This document shows, one piece after another, positions 13,416 through 21,932 of a stretch of DNA of 33,332 nt. The stretch is from a virus, in IMG/VR virus record IMGVR_UViG_3300042385_002314, positions 1 through 33,332 of that record; one strand, written 5' to 3'. The notes beneath the pieces were generated by a model. The model did not search any database. It saw nothing but the letters and a program-made list of their open reading frames with translations, and had not been told where the DNA came from. The position numbers were made by a program, and so were the translations under genes. Every line of letters begins with the position of its first letter. Position 1 is the first letter of the stretch.

Positions 13416-14795
13416 TTAATCAACGTCAAAGATAATATCGCCTAATGTAGTTCCTGTCGTGGTGTCGTAATAAATAAATGGACTATTAACCCAACTTGGT
13501 GCTACGCCATTTCCACCCGAAACAAGTGTTTGTTTAACTTGCGAAGTAGAACTTGCTAAACCCGAACCAGTCGGTGCGTAGAAAGAAGGAGAAGTAGATG
13601 CACTGCCGTTTAAGGTCACAGCGGGGATTTGTCTTGGTAAGGTCACAAAACCTTTTTCACTTGATAATTCTAATGCTCTTTGAGTTTCAGTAGAAGTATA
13701 ACCAATTTGTAATCCACCACGAGTTCCGTTCGCAGCGAGTGGCAATGAGTAGTTATTATAAGTAGCAGTAGTCACAGCGGTAACGTGCCCAAAACCATCA
13801 ACGGTAATAGATGCAATACCTGCCGAACCTTGTGCGCCAATTAAACTCGAAGTATCAGTGTGTGTAATGCGTATAGCGTCTGTGGTAGTCGAAACTTCTA
13901 CATCAACCCCTGCACCATCAACAATCGTTAAACTATCGGCAGTTGTATCAGCAGCGGCAGTTCCAGTAGAAGCCCAACTATGTCCACTATCAATTCCAGT
14001 AACTGAAACATTACCGAAGTCGTTTGATTGAGCAGTTAAATAAGTATTTGTATCTAACGAAGCATCATTAACTCCATTTACACGGATAAAACCTGGTGTT
14101 CCTGTCGTTAATATTGAAGCAACATCAGTTAATCCGTCATTATGAGGTTCATAAACATCGGTGTGTAAGTGGTTGCCATAAGCAATCTTTGTTCCAGATG
14201 TGCCCATTAAACCATTTAAGATGCCGTCAGTAATAACAGCACTTCCAGTAGTTGCTACGGAACTTGAATTGGATAAAGTAACAATACCTTTTAACGCAGT
14301 CGTTGCATCTTCATAAGTGTTATTAACAATAGCAAATGTAAAACTATAAGGTGTGCCAACTGTTCCAGCACCTGTAATTGCCACGAGAATAAACCAATCG
14401 CCAACTTCAACAGTTTCGCTTAATTGCGAACCATTAGCACCTTCTTCCGATACATTAAATCCACTTGTAGTAGCATATACGCCACCTACATCTAAACTTC
14501 CAGTTCCACTACCAACGCTAACCAAAGCAGTTGCTACCCAATAATAACCGATAGCACTACGATTGTTTGTTGTTGCATCTGCTACCGCAGCAAGACCAAG
14601 GTTTCTAAGGTCGCTATTAACTCCAACAGAAGCAAAAAAGCGTAAACTATCAAAAACTGAGTTTGGTAATAAACCTACGCTAATTTTTCCACCAGTCAAA
14701 AGTCCAACAACTTGTTCTGGTATCGTCTTGGGATAAAGCACGTCATAATCGGTGCCGTTATTCCTTTTTAATGTAATGTTGATATTTGAAGCCAT
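13416..14795 (-). CDS. Tail fibre / baseplate receptor-binding protein (459 aa)
   Basis: Composition and repetitive strand pattern are those of a phage fibre. The N-terminus (MASNINITLKRNNGTDYDVLYP) is shared with the downstream 304-aa fibre. A middle region has SNDFGNVSVTGIDSGHSW and SIVDGAG-like beta repeats that resemble fibre shaft modules. The end (YYDTTTGTTLGDIIFDVD) resembles short modules that close several fibre chains. AAAGGAGA precedes the ATG. It lies next to the BppU-like proteins and the coiled-coil protein, so the group probably forms the adsorption apparatus. Confidence 0.7.
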   Translation of the reverse strand: MASNINITLKRNNGTDYDVLYPKTIPEQVVGLLTGGKISVGLLPNSVFDSLRFFASVGVNSDLRNLGLAAVADATTNNRSAIGYYWVATALVSVGSGTGSLDVGGVYATTSGFNVSEEGANGSQLSETVEVGDWFILVAITGAGTVGTPYSFTFAIVNNTYEDATTALKGIVTLSNSSSVATTGSAVITDGILNGLMGTSGTKIAYGNHLHTDVYEPHNDGLTDVASILTTGTPGFIRVNGVNDASLDTNTYLTAQSNDFGNVSVTGIDSGHSWASTGTAAADTTADSLTIVDGAGVDVEVSTTTDAIRITHTDTSSLIGAQGSAGIASITVDGFGHVTAVTTATYNNYSLPLAANGTRGGLQIGYTSTETQRALELSSEKGFVTLPRQIPAVTLNGSASTSPSFYAPTGSGLASSTSQVKQTLVSGGNGVAPSWVNSPFIYYDTTTGTTLGDIIFDVD

Positions 14796-14798
14796 ATT

Positions 14799-15284
14799 TT
14801 ACTTCTCCTTTAATTGTTCACTAAGTAACACTTCTAATTCTATCGCCACTTCTAATCCGCCCTGAGTTTGTTTTAGGAACGAACGGAAGTTTGCTACATA
14901 ACCATTTAATGCGTTAACAATTTTTTTATATTGTGTTTCAAGTTTCTTAAACGCTTCTTCATTGCCGTTAGCACGACCGATTTCGTTTTTTAATTTGCCT
15001 TGTAGTTCTTGATTTTCTTTTTGGATTTTGTCTTTCAACGCAACCATTTCGTGATACAATTTATCTTTTTCTTCGACAGATTGTGATAGATGTTGTTGTT
15101 TTGCCAACTCTTGTTGTTGCTTGTTTAATTCTTTTTTTAACGCAATAATTTGTTGTTCTGCGTTTGAAACTTGATTTCTCAAAACTTCAATGTGCATATC
15201 CTTTGCGTTAATTGCTTCGGCAAGGTGCTTTTGTTCCTCAACCAATTTAAGCAATTCATCTTTCTTCATTTCTTTATATTCCAT
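14799..15284 (-). CDS. Coiled-coil structural protein (161 aa)
   Basis: Nearly the whole protein is a heptad-like coiled coil rich in Glu, Lys and Gln (residues 10-110), followed by a short less regular segment (LNGYVANFRSFLKQTQGGLE). It could be a rod or spacer of the baseplate or a fibre assembly factor. TAGGAGA precedes the ATG. The function is inferred only from its place between BppU-like and fibre genes. Confidence 0.6.
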   Translation of the reverse strand: MEYKEMKKDELLKLVEEQKHLAEAINAKDMHIEVLRNQVSNAEQQIIALKKELNKQQQELAKQQHLSQSVEEKDKLYHEMVALKDKIQKENQELQGKLKNEIGRANGNEEAFKKLETQYKKIVNALNGYVANFRSFLKQTQGGLEVAIELEVLLSEQLKEK

Positions 15285-15293
15285 ATATTTCTC

Positions 15294-16376
15294 CTAATCA
15301 ATATCATACCATAAGTCGCCTTCAATTTGTCCAATAGGTTCTGTATTACTTAATTGAATATCTATACCGCCTTCTAATCTTTGTTTTTGTGGATAGATAA
15401 ATAAAGTTGCGTTGGTATATTGATTGGTGTTGAAATCAATAAGTGTAGCAACCCAAATATCTGCGTTTGGTCTATCAGGTTCAATGATAGAGTATTTACC
15501 ATTTTCCACAGACGATAGATAAAGTTTTGTGCCGAATTGTAAACTTTCCATTGCTGTTCCACTTTCAACAACAAGGTTTAGGTTTACTTCGTGTAAATAA
15601 CCAAAGATAAACACAGGTCCGTATTGATTGTTGGCGGTTTGAGTTGCAGCAACGCCAATCATTGCGTTCTTTTGTGGAGTTAAATAATTGCCGTTTGCCT
15701 TTCCCATTAAGATATGATGACCTTGAACATCTTTGAAATAACACACCATACCTCTATAAATGATTTCGCCTTCATTGTTTTTACCTATTCCGTGTAGATT
15801 TTGGTTAATTTGTATAGGTAGAGATTGCCCATTTTCGTATGTATGATAATAAGTTAGAGTTTGATGTTCCGCTTCTGTATCAAAGTAAAGCATACCGCTT
15901 TCAAAAGTTTCAGGTTCAAATGTTTCATTAAACACAATTTGGTCTACATCGTATGTTTTTAATGTTAATTGTTGAACGATTTGTTCGTATTGCTCAGATG
16001 TAATAGTGCTATAATCAGAAAGAACGGATTGTTGAACCGATGTCGTAACCTTGCCTTGTGCTGCGATAATCAAACCAGAGTATAATTTAATCGTAATTTC
16101 AAGCGAACCAGCAACGCCTAAAAACCAACCGTCATATAAAACAAACTTATAACCTTGATAAGTAACAGAATTATTCACAAAACTATGTTGTTCCATCAAT
16201 AATTCAGGGGATACAACTCCGTCCGACCGCTTAAAAGTAATCGTTGCTTGTGGATATAGCAACCAAGTTTTGCCTTGAAAACCAGCGGTAAAAGAGTTTT
16301 GATTAACGCTACCTTTAATCAATGCTTCACTTACGAACGATAATGTAGTTCCATATTGGTCAAAAATTGCTATCAT
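15294..16376 (-). CDS. BppU-like baseplate protein with fibre module (360 aa)
   Basis: The N-terminal 150 residues (MIAIFDQYGTTL, GSVNQNSFTAGF, ATITFKRSDGVVSPELLM) match the pattern of baseplate upper-protein N-terminal domains, including the FKRxDG core. They are clearly paralogous to the downstream-encoded partner at 16379-16837. The C-terminal 190 residues (GVAATQTANNQYGPVFIFGYL and a final GQIEGDLWYDID) look like a fibre or carbohydrate-facing module. A head-to-tail arrangement with its smaller paralogue suggests duplication. The ribosome site is weak and the gene follows its neighbour by two bases. Confidence 0.6.
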   Translation of the reverse strand: MIAIFDQYGTTLSFVSEALIKGSVNQNSFTAGFQGKTWLLYPQATITFKRSDGVVSPELLMEQHSFVNNSVTYQGYKFVLYDGWFLGVAGSLEITIKLYSGLIIAAQGKVTTSVQQSVLSDYSTITSEQYEQIVQQLTLKTYDVDQIVFNETFEPETFESGMLYFDTEAEHQTLTYYHTYENGQSLPIQINQNLHGIGKNNEGEIIYRGMVCYFKDVQGHHILMGKANGNYLTPQKNAMIGVAATQTANNQYGPVFIFGYLHEVNLNLVVESGTAMESLQFGTKLYLSSVENGKYSIIEPDRPNADIWVATLIDFNTNQYTNATLFIYPQKQRLEGGIDIQLSNTEPIGQIEGDLWYDID

Positions 16377-16378
16377 AT

Positions 16379-16837
16379 TTAATCCAATGTGTAGAAGAAA
16401 TCAATACCAAGTGTTGCTATATTTTGTAGCATTTGTTCATATTGTTCGGTTGTTATATATGTTTCCTCTGCTACAACCGACTTTTGAACGGATACGGTTA
16501 TCTTTCCATAAGCAATAATAAGGTTTTCCCCATATAAACGAATACTCATTTCTAAAATACCGCTAACTTCTAAAAACCAAAAATCATAAAATCCAAAAGA
16601 AAATCCAAGATGACTTGTTCCAGCAGGTTGCTCAAATGTTGCAGGAACCATAACCATTTCAGGAGAAATCATACCATCTGCTCGTTTGAAGGTCACAGTT
16701 GCTAAACCATATTGTGTGTTTGGTCTGTTCGCAAAAGCACAATATAAAGTGTTCGCATTGACGCTACCTTGAACGATAGTTTGGTCAGTGGTGTCTAACG
16801 ATAGTAGGGTTCCGTATTGGTCGAATAGTGCTTTCAT
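16379..16837 (-). CDS. BppU-like baseplate protein, short paralogue (152 aa)
   Basis: This is a stand-alone copy of the N-terminal domain of the adjacent 360-aa protein. It starts MKALFDQYGTLLS, continues with GSVNANTLYCAF and carries ATVTFKRADGMISPEMVM, then GFYDFWFLEVSGILEMSIRL and KITVSVQKSVV. The matching residues in the neighbour are collinear. In baseplates such domains connect the tail hub to receptor-binding proteins. AAGGAGA precedes the ATG. I infer an adaptor role. Confidence 0.6.
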   Translation of the reverse strand: MKALFDQYGTLLSLDTTDQTIVQGSVNANTLYCAFANRPNTQYGLATVTFKRADGMISPEMVMVPATFEQPAGTSHLGFSFGFYDFWFLEVSGILEMSIRLYGENLIIAYGKITVSVQKSVVAEETYITTEQYEQMLQNIATLGIDFFYTLD

Positions 16838-16862
16838 ATTTTCTCCTTATATTTTATCAAAT

Positions 16863-19469
16863 CTATTGTCTTTCTTTCAATACATTTAAGTATACACTCG
16901 TATTGATATTATTGTTATCAACTTTATTAACAGCAATAATAATTTCATCTAATTGATTAACAATCGCCCAACTTTGTATGCTGGATAATCCAACAAATGC
17001 GAATAGGTTTGTAACAGCAGTAGTTAAAGAAAGAACATTGTTTGTGACGGATACAGGTATAGCGGAAGCATATTTAGTTCCTTTGGCAATAGTATCGTTC
17101 ATTGAGTATTTTTGAGTTGTGCTGTAATACAAACGAAGATTAACTTGTTTGTTTTTAGGCATAGTTAAACCACAATATTTTGCCATCATAGGTGTTACAA
17201 TAATGTTTTTGTTTTGAGAACAAAACTCATTTTGGATAGTTAATCTTGTTTTTTCTCTACTATCTTTGTATATATACCAATTTTGAATAGAAAGCATTAT
17301 GTTTGTAGAAGCATACATATCGGTAAAAACTTTTGGTAATTTCCAACTCTTATTAGCAACCGATGTTTCGTATTGTTGGTATGTTTCGTAATAAGGCATA
17401 CTATAAGTTCCAGTAGTTCCAAGAACTGCATTGTCATAAGTTCTATTAAATGTTCCGCCAGTATAAACAAGGTCTAAACCATTAGATATTTCATCTAACA
17501 AAAGCACTCTAACCTTAACAAACTCCCCATTATTATCTACATATCTAACTATATTTTGTAAAGCACCTGGTTCTCCAAATGTGTTGTTTCGCACAACTTC
17601 TAACCCAGCATTTGAGTTATCTTCAAGCGTCATTGTAGTTAACACAGACCTACCTGCTTGATACATAGCAATTTCTCCAAAAACTTCGTTCGATGTAGTA
17701 TTATCAGCGTATGTAAAAAGCATTGTTCCGCCAACTATTTTAGATTTTGTAGAACCAGTAGTATATTCATTTGAAGATGCGGAAAAACCAAATCTACCCA
17801 TTAAATAAGAAGTATATGTATTTCTTGATGTAGTAACAGATAAGTCGTCCATACCCACATCTAATTTGTTTGTAAAACCAAACTCACAATAGATTTTGTG
17901 TAAATCGCTTCGTTCAATCGCTTCTTCACTTTTGGCAATCGCCCACATTCTACGCCTTGCGTTGATGCCAGTATATAGTGTCTTTTGGACATAGTCCTTA
18001 TAAAAAGACCCCTTAAAGTTTACAAATCCGTCATATACAGCGACTTCTCTACTCGCCAATATATAATCATCAATTTTATCTCCCAACGCAGGAATAGACG
18101 CAAATGAGTTATAACGCTTAACTGCGGTTAATTCGGGATTGCCAAGTCGGTTTGCGTTTTGTTCATTAAACACACCAAAGCGTTTTACATCAACAAAACT
18201 CGTTTCTTGATTGTTAGGCATAGTTATTTTGTGCTTTGATGGAAGTAATTTAGAACTTGATAATTTAGTTGAGGTCAATGGAATATATTTTATCTGCATC
18301 GTTGTATTTCTATAATCGACACCAACATCAAAACCATCTTCGCCATTCCACCACCATTCGCCACCAGTATATAACCATTGTGTTAATGCGAAATAAATGT
18401 TAATAAATGTTCTAACGCTATACCACTCTACATTTGCGAATAAACCATTAATTGATTTTTCGCCAAGTTTATAGTATATATAAAACTTTTTATAACCTTC
18501 ATCAAAAGCACCGCTAATGTTTTCGTTCTTTAATAAAATATATCTATCATATTCCACAGTTACTGGTGTTAGGTCCAAAATCAATTCCGCTGCGTTTGGA
18601 TTAGCAAGAGCACCACCAGTTTTATAAGGGACGTTTAATTTTACTTCCACAATTTTATATATCGGTAATTGTGTATAAAATGTAACTTCTTGGTTAGTCA
18701 TAAACGCACTATCTAATTGTCGTGGCGAAATCCAAGCAGTTTCGGTTACCATATCATTCACGTCAGTTAATGCATTATTGATTTCTGTTTGTAAATCCGA
18801 AACATATTCCATACCCATTTGTGTAGACACAACTTCATTAAAACTGCTTTTTACAAGAGATGCACCTGTTTGCGTTAAGTCGATATAATCTAATTCTCCG
18901 CTTTGGTTAATCGTAATAATACAATTTAATGGCGACAACAAAACATTTAATGCGTCAAAAAGCATTGGTTGTTGTAGCGTAAACTCGTGGCAATTTACAT
19001 TATTTGTTTTGTTCATTAATCTTGTTGATATAGGATATGTGTTTGAATAAGAAGAAACGCTTTTCGTTTTAGGTCCATACATATCTACATATTGATTTAT
19101 TTTATCGTAGATAGTTATTTTTGTGGCATCAGTTCTAATTCGTTGTGTGACCGAAATGTTAGGTAAAATAATCTTTTGTAAAATAATAGTTCTTGATACA
19201 TAGACAATCGTGTAGTTATATAGTGGCGGTAAAAATGACGCAACCTCTTCTTGAATATCTAAAACAAAAAACTTTAACCAAGTTCCAATTCCAGTTTGTT
19301 CGTTATAATCAAATGATATTTCAAACTCATCAAATGGTTCAATAACTAATTGAGATATTTGAGCAAGCATAGCAACGCCATTATTTAGCGTTTCGTTATA
19401 ATAATCACGATAGATAGAACCATCTGCAAGATTATATAAAATGTCGTTTATCTTTACTTTGCTACTCAT
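16863..19469 (-). CDS. Large tail hub / tail-associated protein (868 aa)
   Basis: This is the largest protein in the window and lies at the tail-baseplate junction. Its first 150 residues (EFEISFDYNEQTGIGTWLKF, YNYTIVYVSRTIILQK, TKITIYDKINQYV) resemble the hub domains of tail-associated lysin or gp27-like proteins. The rest has many beta-rich segments and aromatic residues. I see no peptidase or lysozyme motif. I chose the ATG at 19469 (MSSKVKIND) since GGAGG lies 11 bases upstream. Longer starts at 19499 and 19484 lack a site. It overlaps the 147-aa gene by 8 nt. Confidence 0.6.
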   Translation of the reverse strand: MSSKVKINDILYNLADGSIYRDYYNETLNNGVAMLAQISQLVIEPFDEFEISFDYNEQTGIGTWLKFFVLDIQEEVASFLPPLYNYTIVYVSRTIILQKIILPNISVTQRIRTDATKITIYDKINQYVDMYGPKTKSVSSYSNTYPISTRLMNKTNNVNCHEFTLQQPMLFDALNVLLSPLNCIITINQSGELDYIDLTQTGASLVKSSFNEVVSTQMGMEYVSDLQTEINNALTDVNDMVTETAWISPRQLDSAFMTNQEVTFYTQLPIYKIVEVKLNVPYKTGGALANPNAAELILDLTPVTVEYDRYILLKNENISGAFDEGYKKFYIYYKLGEKSINGLFANVEWYSVRTFINIYFALTQWLYTGGEWWWNGEDGFDVGVDYRNTTMQIKYIPLTSTKLSSSKLLPSKHKITMPNNQETSFVDVKRFGVFNEQNANRLGNPELTAVKRYNSFASIPALGDKIDDYILASREVAVYDGFVNFKGSFYKDYVQKTLYTGINARRRMWAIAKSEEAIERSDLHKIYCEFGFTNKLDVGMDDLSVTTSRNTYTSYLMGRFGFSASSNEYTTGSTKSKIVGGTMLFTYADNTTSNEVFGEIAMYQAGRSVLTTMTLEDNSNAGLEVVRNNTFGEPGALQNIVRYVDNNGEFVKVRVLLLDEISNGLDLVYTGGTFNRTYDNAVLGTTGTYSMPYYETYQQYETSVANKSWKLPKVFTDMYASTNIMLSIQNWYIYKDSREKTRLTIQNEFCSQNKNIIVTPMMAKYCGLTMPKNKQVNLRLYYSTTQKYSMNDTIAKGTKYASAIPVSVTNNVLSLTTAVTNLFAFVGLSSIQSWAIVNQLDEIIIAVNKVDNNNINTSVYLNVLKERQ

Positions 19470-19905
19470 TTGTATCTCTACCTCCATTTGTAAATACACC
19501 TGCTCTACGTCTTAATAATTCTACTTCTTTTTCGTTTCTTACAAAACTAACACCTATGTTAGCAACCGCTGAAATAGTAGAAATTGCTGCACCTATGTAA
19601 TCGCCAGTTGCTAATTGCATTCCAAAAGAAATTGCTTGTGATACTTGATTAAACTTTTGTGCCATTACATAATCGCCAGTTAGGTTAGCATATTGTGACA
19701 TACCTGCCGACAACATTTGTTTACCTGCCTGCCAAGCAACAGATTTAAGAAACGCTGGTGTTTCTCCTTCATCGTCCTCTGCTTTTGGAGTTTTCGTTCT
19801 TGTAGAAGAACCCTTTTTGGCTTCATCGTCTTTTTGAGAAGAAGGTGCAGTTGTTCTTTTGCGTTTCTTTTTTTCTTTAATAGTTATTTCAATTTCTTTT
19901 GCCAT
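19462..19905 (-). CDS. Small tail protein with hydrophobic C-terminal half (147 aa)
   Basis: The first 50 residues are charged and low-complexity (KEKKKRKRTTAPSSQKDDEAKK). Residues 55-130 are rich in Ala, Gly, Met and Ile (AWQAGKQMLSAGMSQYANL, FGMQLATGDYIGAAISTISA), a pattern seen in proteins injected with DNA or in miniature tape-measure proteins. No family is recognised. It is coupled to its neighbours. It lies where a tape measure would be expected, but is far shorter than a usual one. Confidence 0.55.
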   Translation of the reverse strand: MAKEIEITIKEKKKRKRTTAPSSQKDDEAKKGSSTRTKTPKAEDDEGETPAFLKSVAWQAGKQMLSAGMSQYANLTGDYVMAQKFNQVSQAISFGMQLATGDYIGAAISTISAVANIGVSFVRNEKEVELLRRRAGVFTNGGRDTNE

Positions 19906-19906
19906 A

Positions 19907-20743
19907 TTATTTACCTAATCTAACAGTTAATATAGGCAACTCATTTGGTGTTGAAGTCAAAGAATAGTCCAACAAAATCATAGAAAATGTTGAAACAAGA
20001 ATTGGCGATGCTTCTGTTCCTCTGTATAGTTTTACTTCTAACGCTGTGTTACCAGACAAAGAACCAGATGCTATGTTGTAAACATCAGTAAAGAATTGAC
20101 TTGATAAATTGTTTGTGGTAAAAGAAAGCATTTGGTTTGCGAGTTTCTTTTTAGTCACATTTAATTCTTCTCCGCTAACACGCTGACTATCAGGAGTAAC
20201 TGTATATGTAAAAGCAAAACTCATAAACTTAATTGTAGTAGGCGTATCTGTGCCTTTTCTAATCGTGATATAAGAAATATCGTTTATGTTTTTAGTTACA
20301 ACGACCGTTCCGCCCAAGAACAACATAGAACGCAAACCATCTGTTGTTCTATTGAAGTTACTCATTATCACAGAGGTCGAATACATTTGTTTATAGTAAA
20401 TCATCGTAGCAGGGTTCGTTGAGTTATCTATGACGCTAAAAGTGGTCATAGATTTGTTTTTAGCAAAGGTGTCAATAAGAGTTCTTGCGTGTTCCACAGA
20501 ACCTACTTCGCTAAACACCATAATTTGAACAGGATATACTACGCTGTTAGTAAGAACGCTACCAGTCACAACTTTTAATACAAAAGTAATAGTTTTCTTT
20601 TCGGTTTCATCTTCTGTGCCGAAAGATAATTCTTGAACAACATTGATTTTATAACCGCTTGGAATAGTCGGAGTTATACCTGACGAAAGTGTTGTATAAA
20701 GAGATTTTAATTCTGTTTCAAGATATGATTTATAATTGTTCAT
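19907..20743 (-). CDS. Tail tube / terminator-like protein (278 aa)
   Basis: No family can be named with certainty. The N-terminal half (YPVQIMVFSEVGSVEHARTLI) resembles tail-terminator proteins. The C-terminal half (ALEVKLYRGTEASPILVS, then SMILLDYSLTSTPNE) has the strand pattern of a tail-tube subunit. A fused or minimal tail protein is possible. The ATG at 20743 has a weak GGAA. A GTG at 20752 is an alternative start. The gene overlaps the end of the gp10-like gene by 14 nt. Confidence 0.5.
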   Translation of the reverse strand: MNNYKSYLETELKSLYTTLSSGITPTIPSGYKINVVQELSFGTEDETEKKTITFVLKVVTGSVLTNSVVYPVQIMVFSEVGSVEHARTLIDTFAKNKSMTTFSVIDNSTNPATMIYYKQMYSTSVIMSNFNRTTDGLRSMLFLGGTVVVTKNINDISYITIRKGTDTPTTIKFMSFAFTYTVTPDSQRVSGEELNVTKKKLANQMLSFTTNNLSSQFFTDVYNIASGSLSGNTALEVKLYRGTEASPILVSTFSMILLDYSLTSTPNELPILTVRLGK

Positions 20744-21080
20744 ATTCCACACTTTCTGTTACATCGCTTCCAAGTATTTTAGAAACTTGGGCAACGCATC
20801 TATCTACCCACAAATAATTATACTGCTGTTTAGGACCATAAGAGTTTTCGTTTGTATATCGTGCATATTCAACGCCACGAGAAACAATAATTTTAGCGAC
20901 AATTCCGTCTTTTGCTTCTCCATAATATTCAAGCGTTATGTTAGAACGAAGATTACCAGTATCAATAGGCGATTGAGCAACCAAAGTGCTATAAAGCAAA
21001 GCAACATAGTTTGGAATAAAAGACATTGCTTCTAATTGTTCGATAGATGCCTCGCCACCTCGTAAAATTGTGTCGTTCAT
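20730..21080 (-). CDS. HK97 gp10-like tail completion protein (116 aa)
   Basis: The sequence SPIDTGNLRSNITLEYYG at about residues 36-53 is the signature of HK97 gp10 / minor capsid family proteins that join the head to the tail. GVEYARYTNEN follows at about 69-79, also typical. The length is usual for the family. TAGGAAT precedes the ATG at 21080, which overlaps the upstream gene by four bases. Confidence 0.8.
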   Translation of the reverse strand: MNDTILRGGEASIEQLEAMSFIPNYVALLYSTLVAQSPIDTGNLRSNITLEYYGEAKDGIVAKIIVSRGVEYARYTNENSYGPKQQYNYLWVDRCVAQVSKILGSDVTESVEYEQL

Positions 21081-21430
21081 TTTCTAATTCCTATTTGATA
21101 AAACAAAACACTTCTATTTGATATAGCGTGACTTCGTTCTTCTTTTCTAAAAGATACGCTATCAACTATCCATACCTTGCCATCATAAAAAACCCAATCA
21201 TCTACTTTTATAGTAACTTCGTCAGTTGTTGTTAGCGTAGTTCTATCAACATCTCTTCTTACTATATTTTGGAACTCTTCTTTGGATTGTGAAAAGTCGC
21301 CTTCTTTCGCATAAAAAACACCGCTTGGTTCGGCAATCTTTTCAGCGATTTCTTGTCTTGAATATTTGTTTGAATAATAAACACATCGTTCATAATTCGT
21401 TCTACGAGAAGTTCTTAAATCAATTCCCAT
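21077..21430 (-). CDS. Head closure protein (117 aa)
   Basis: The position, right after the connector, and the C-terminal half (TIKVDDWVFYDGKVWIVDSV) are those of head-tail joining or closure proteins of the SPP1 gp16 kind, which form a ring below the connector. The VDDWVFYDGKVWIVD motif is the most diagnostic part. TGAGGT precedes the ATG at 21430. It overlaps the gp10-like gene by four bases. Confidence 0.7.
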   Translation of the reverse strand: MGIDLRTSRRTNYERCVYYSNKYSRQEIAEKIAEPSGVFYAKEGDFSQSKEEFQNIVRRDVDRTTLTTTDEVTIKVDDWVFYDGKVWIVDSVSFRKEERSHAISNRSVLFYQIGIRK

Positions 21431-21438
21431 AGATTACC

Positions 21439-21858
21439 TCAGTAGATGTCCGTGTATTTGAAACCATATCTTGATTTCATCTTTCTTGTCCACACACCTG
21501 CCATATGGAACTCCATTTTAGCGTTGTTAGACAAGGCAATGCGTTCGAGATAATTAATATCGGTAATAGGTCCTGTTTCAGGATTATAACCGCTATCGGT
21601 CGAAATATCACTATTACGGATAACATACTCCATTTGATATAGTATGCCCCGCTTAAAATGTTCTTGTTGTTCAGGAATTAACGAAACATATTCAATTTTT
21701 TGAGCACTATGATATTGAATATAAGTTTCGCACCAGTTTTCAATTTGTGAGATAAAGATATTAGATTTATTGCTTGTATCATCTTTATCACGCAATTCTA
21801 AATCAAGGTCAATACCTGTAAAGTTTCTAAAATCGTCTTTTGTTACATATTTAGGCAT
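21439..21858 (-). CDS. Head-tail connector protein (139 aa)
   Basis: The product starting at MPKYVTKDDFRNFTGIDLD has the helical layout of gp6/gp15-type connectors: an N-terminal helix with DDFRNFTG, a stretch SNIFISQIENWCETYIQYHS, and a membrane-free helical bundle with FKRGILYQMEYVIRN. It sits just after the major capsid gene, the conserved place. TAGGAGG precedes the ATG at 21858. This is the only late gene preceded by an AGGAGG hexamer. A longer reading to 21903 would run into the upstream hairpin. Confidence 0.7.
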   Translation of the reverse strand: MPKYVTKDDFRNFTGIDLDLELRDKDDTSNKSNIFISQIENWCETYIQYHSAQKIEYVSLIPEQQEHFKRGILYQMEYVIRNSDISTDSGYNPETGPITDINYLERIALSNNAKMEFHMAGVWTRKMKSRYGFKYTDIY

Positions 21859-21872
21859 ATGTGTCCTCCTAC

Positions 21873-21906
21873 AAAAATAGGGTGCGTAGCATTTGCCACA
21901 CACCCT
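21873..21906 (-). terminator. Hairpin terminator after the major capsid gene
   Basis: On the minus strand AGGGTGtGT and ACgCACCCT pair (21879-21906, one mismatch) around a 10-base loop, followed by A and five T. It lies between the capsid stop and the connector start. It would stop some transcripts and raise capsid output relative to the connector genes. Confidence 0.55.
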
Positions 21907-21932
21907 AATTATAGCACTTAACTAATTAGTCG

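Noticed and set aside
21911-21919. Promoter TGCTATAAT just after the capsid gene
   Set aside because: No -35 hexamer, and a transcript from it would meet the hairpin terminator at once; probably accidental.
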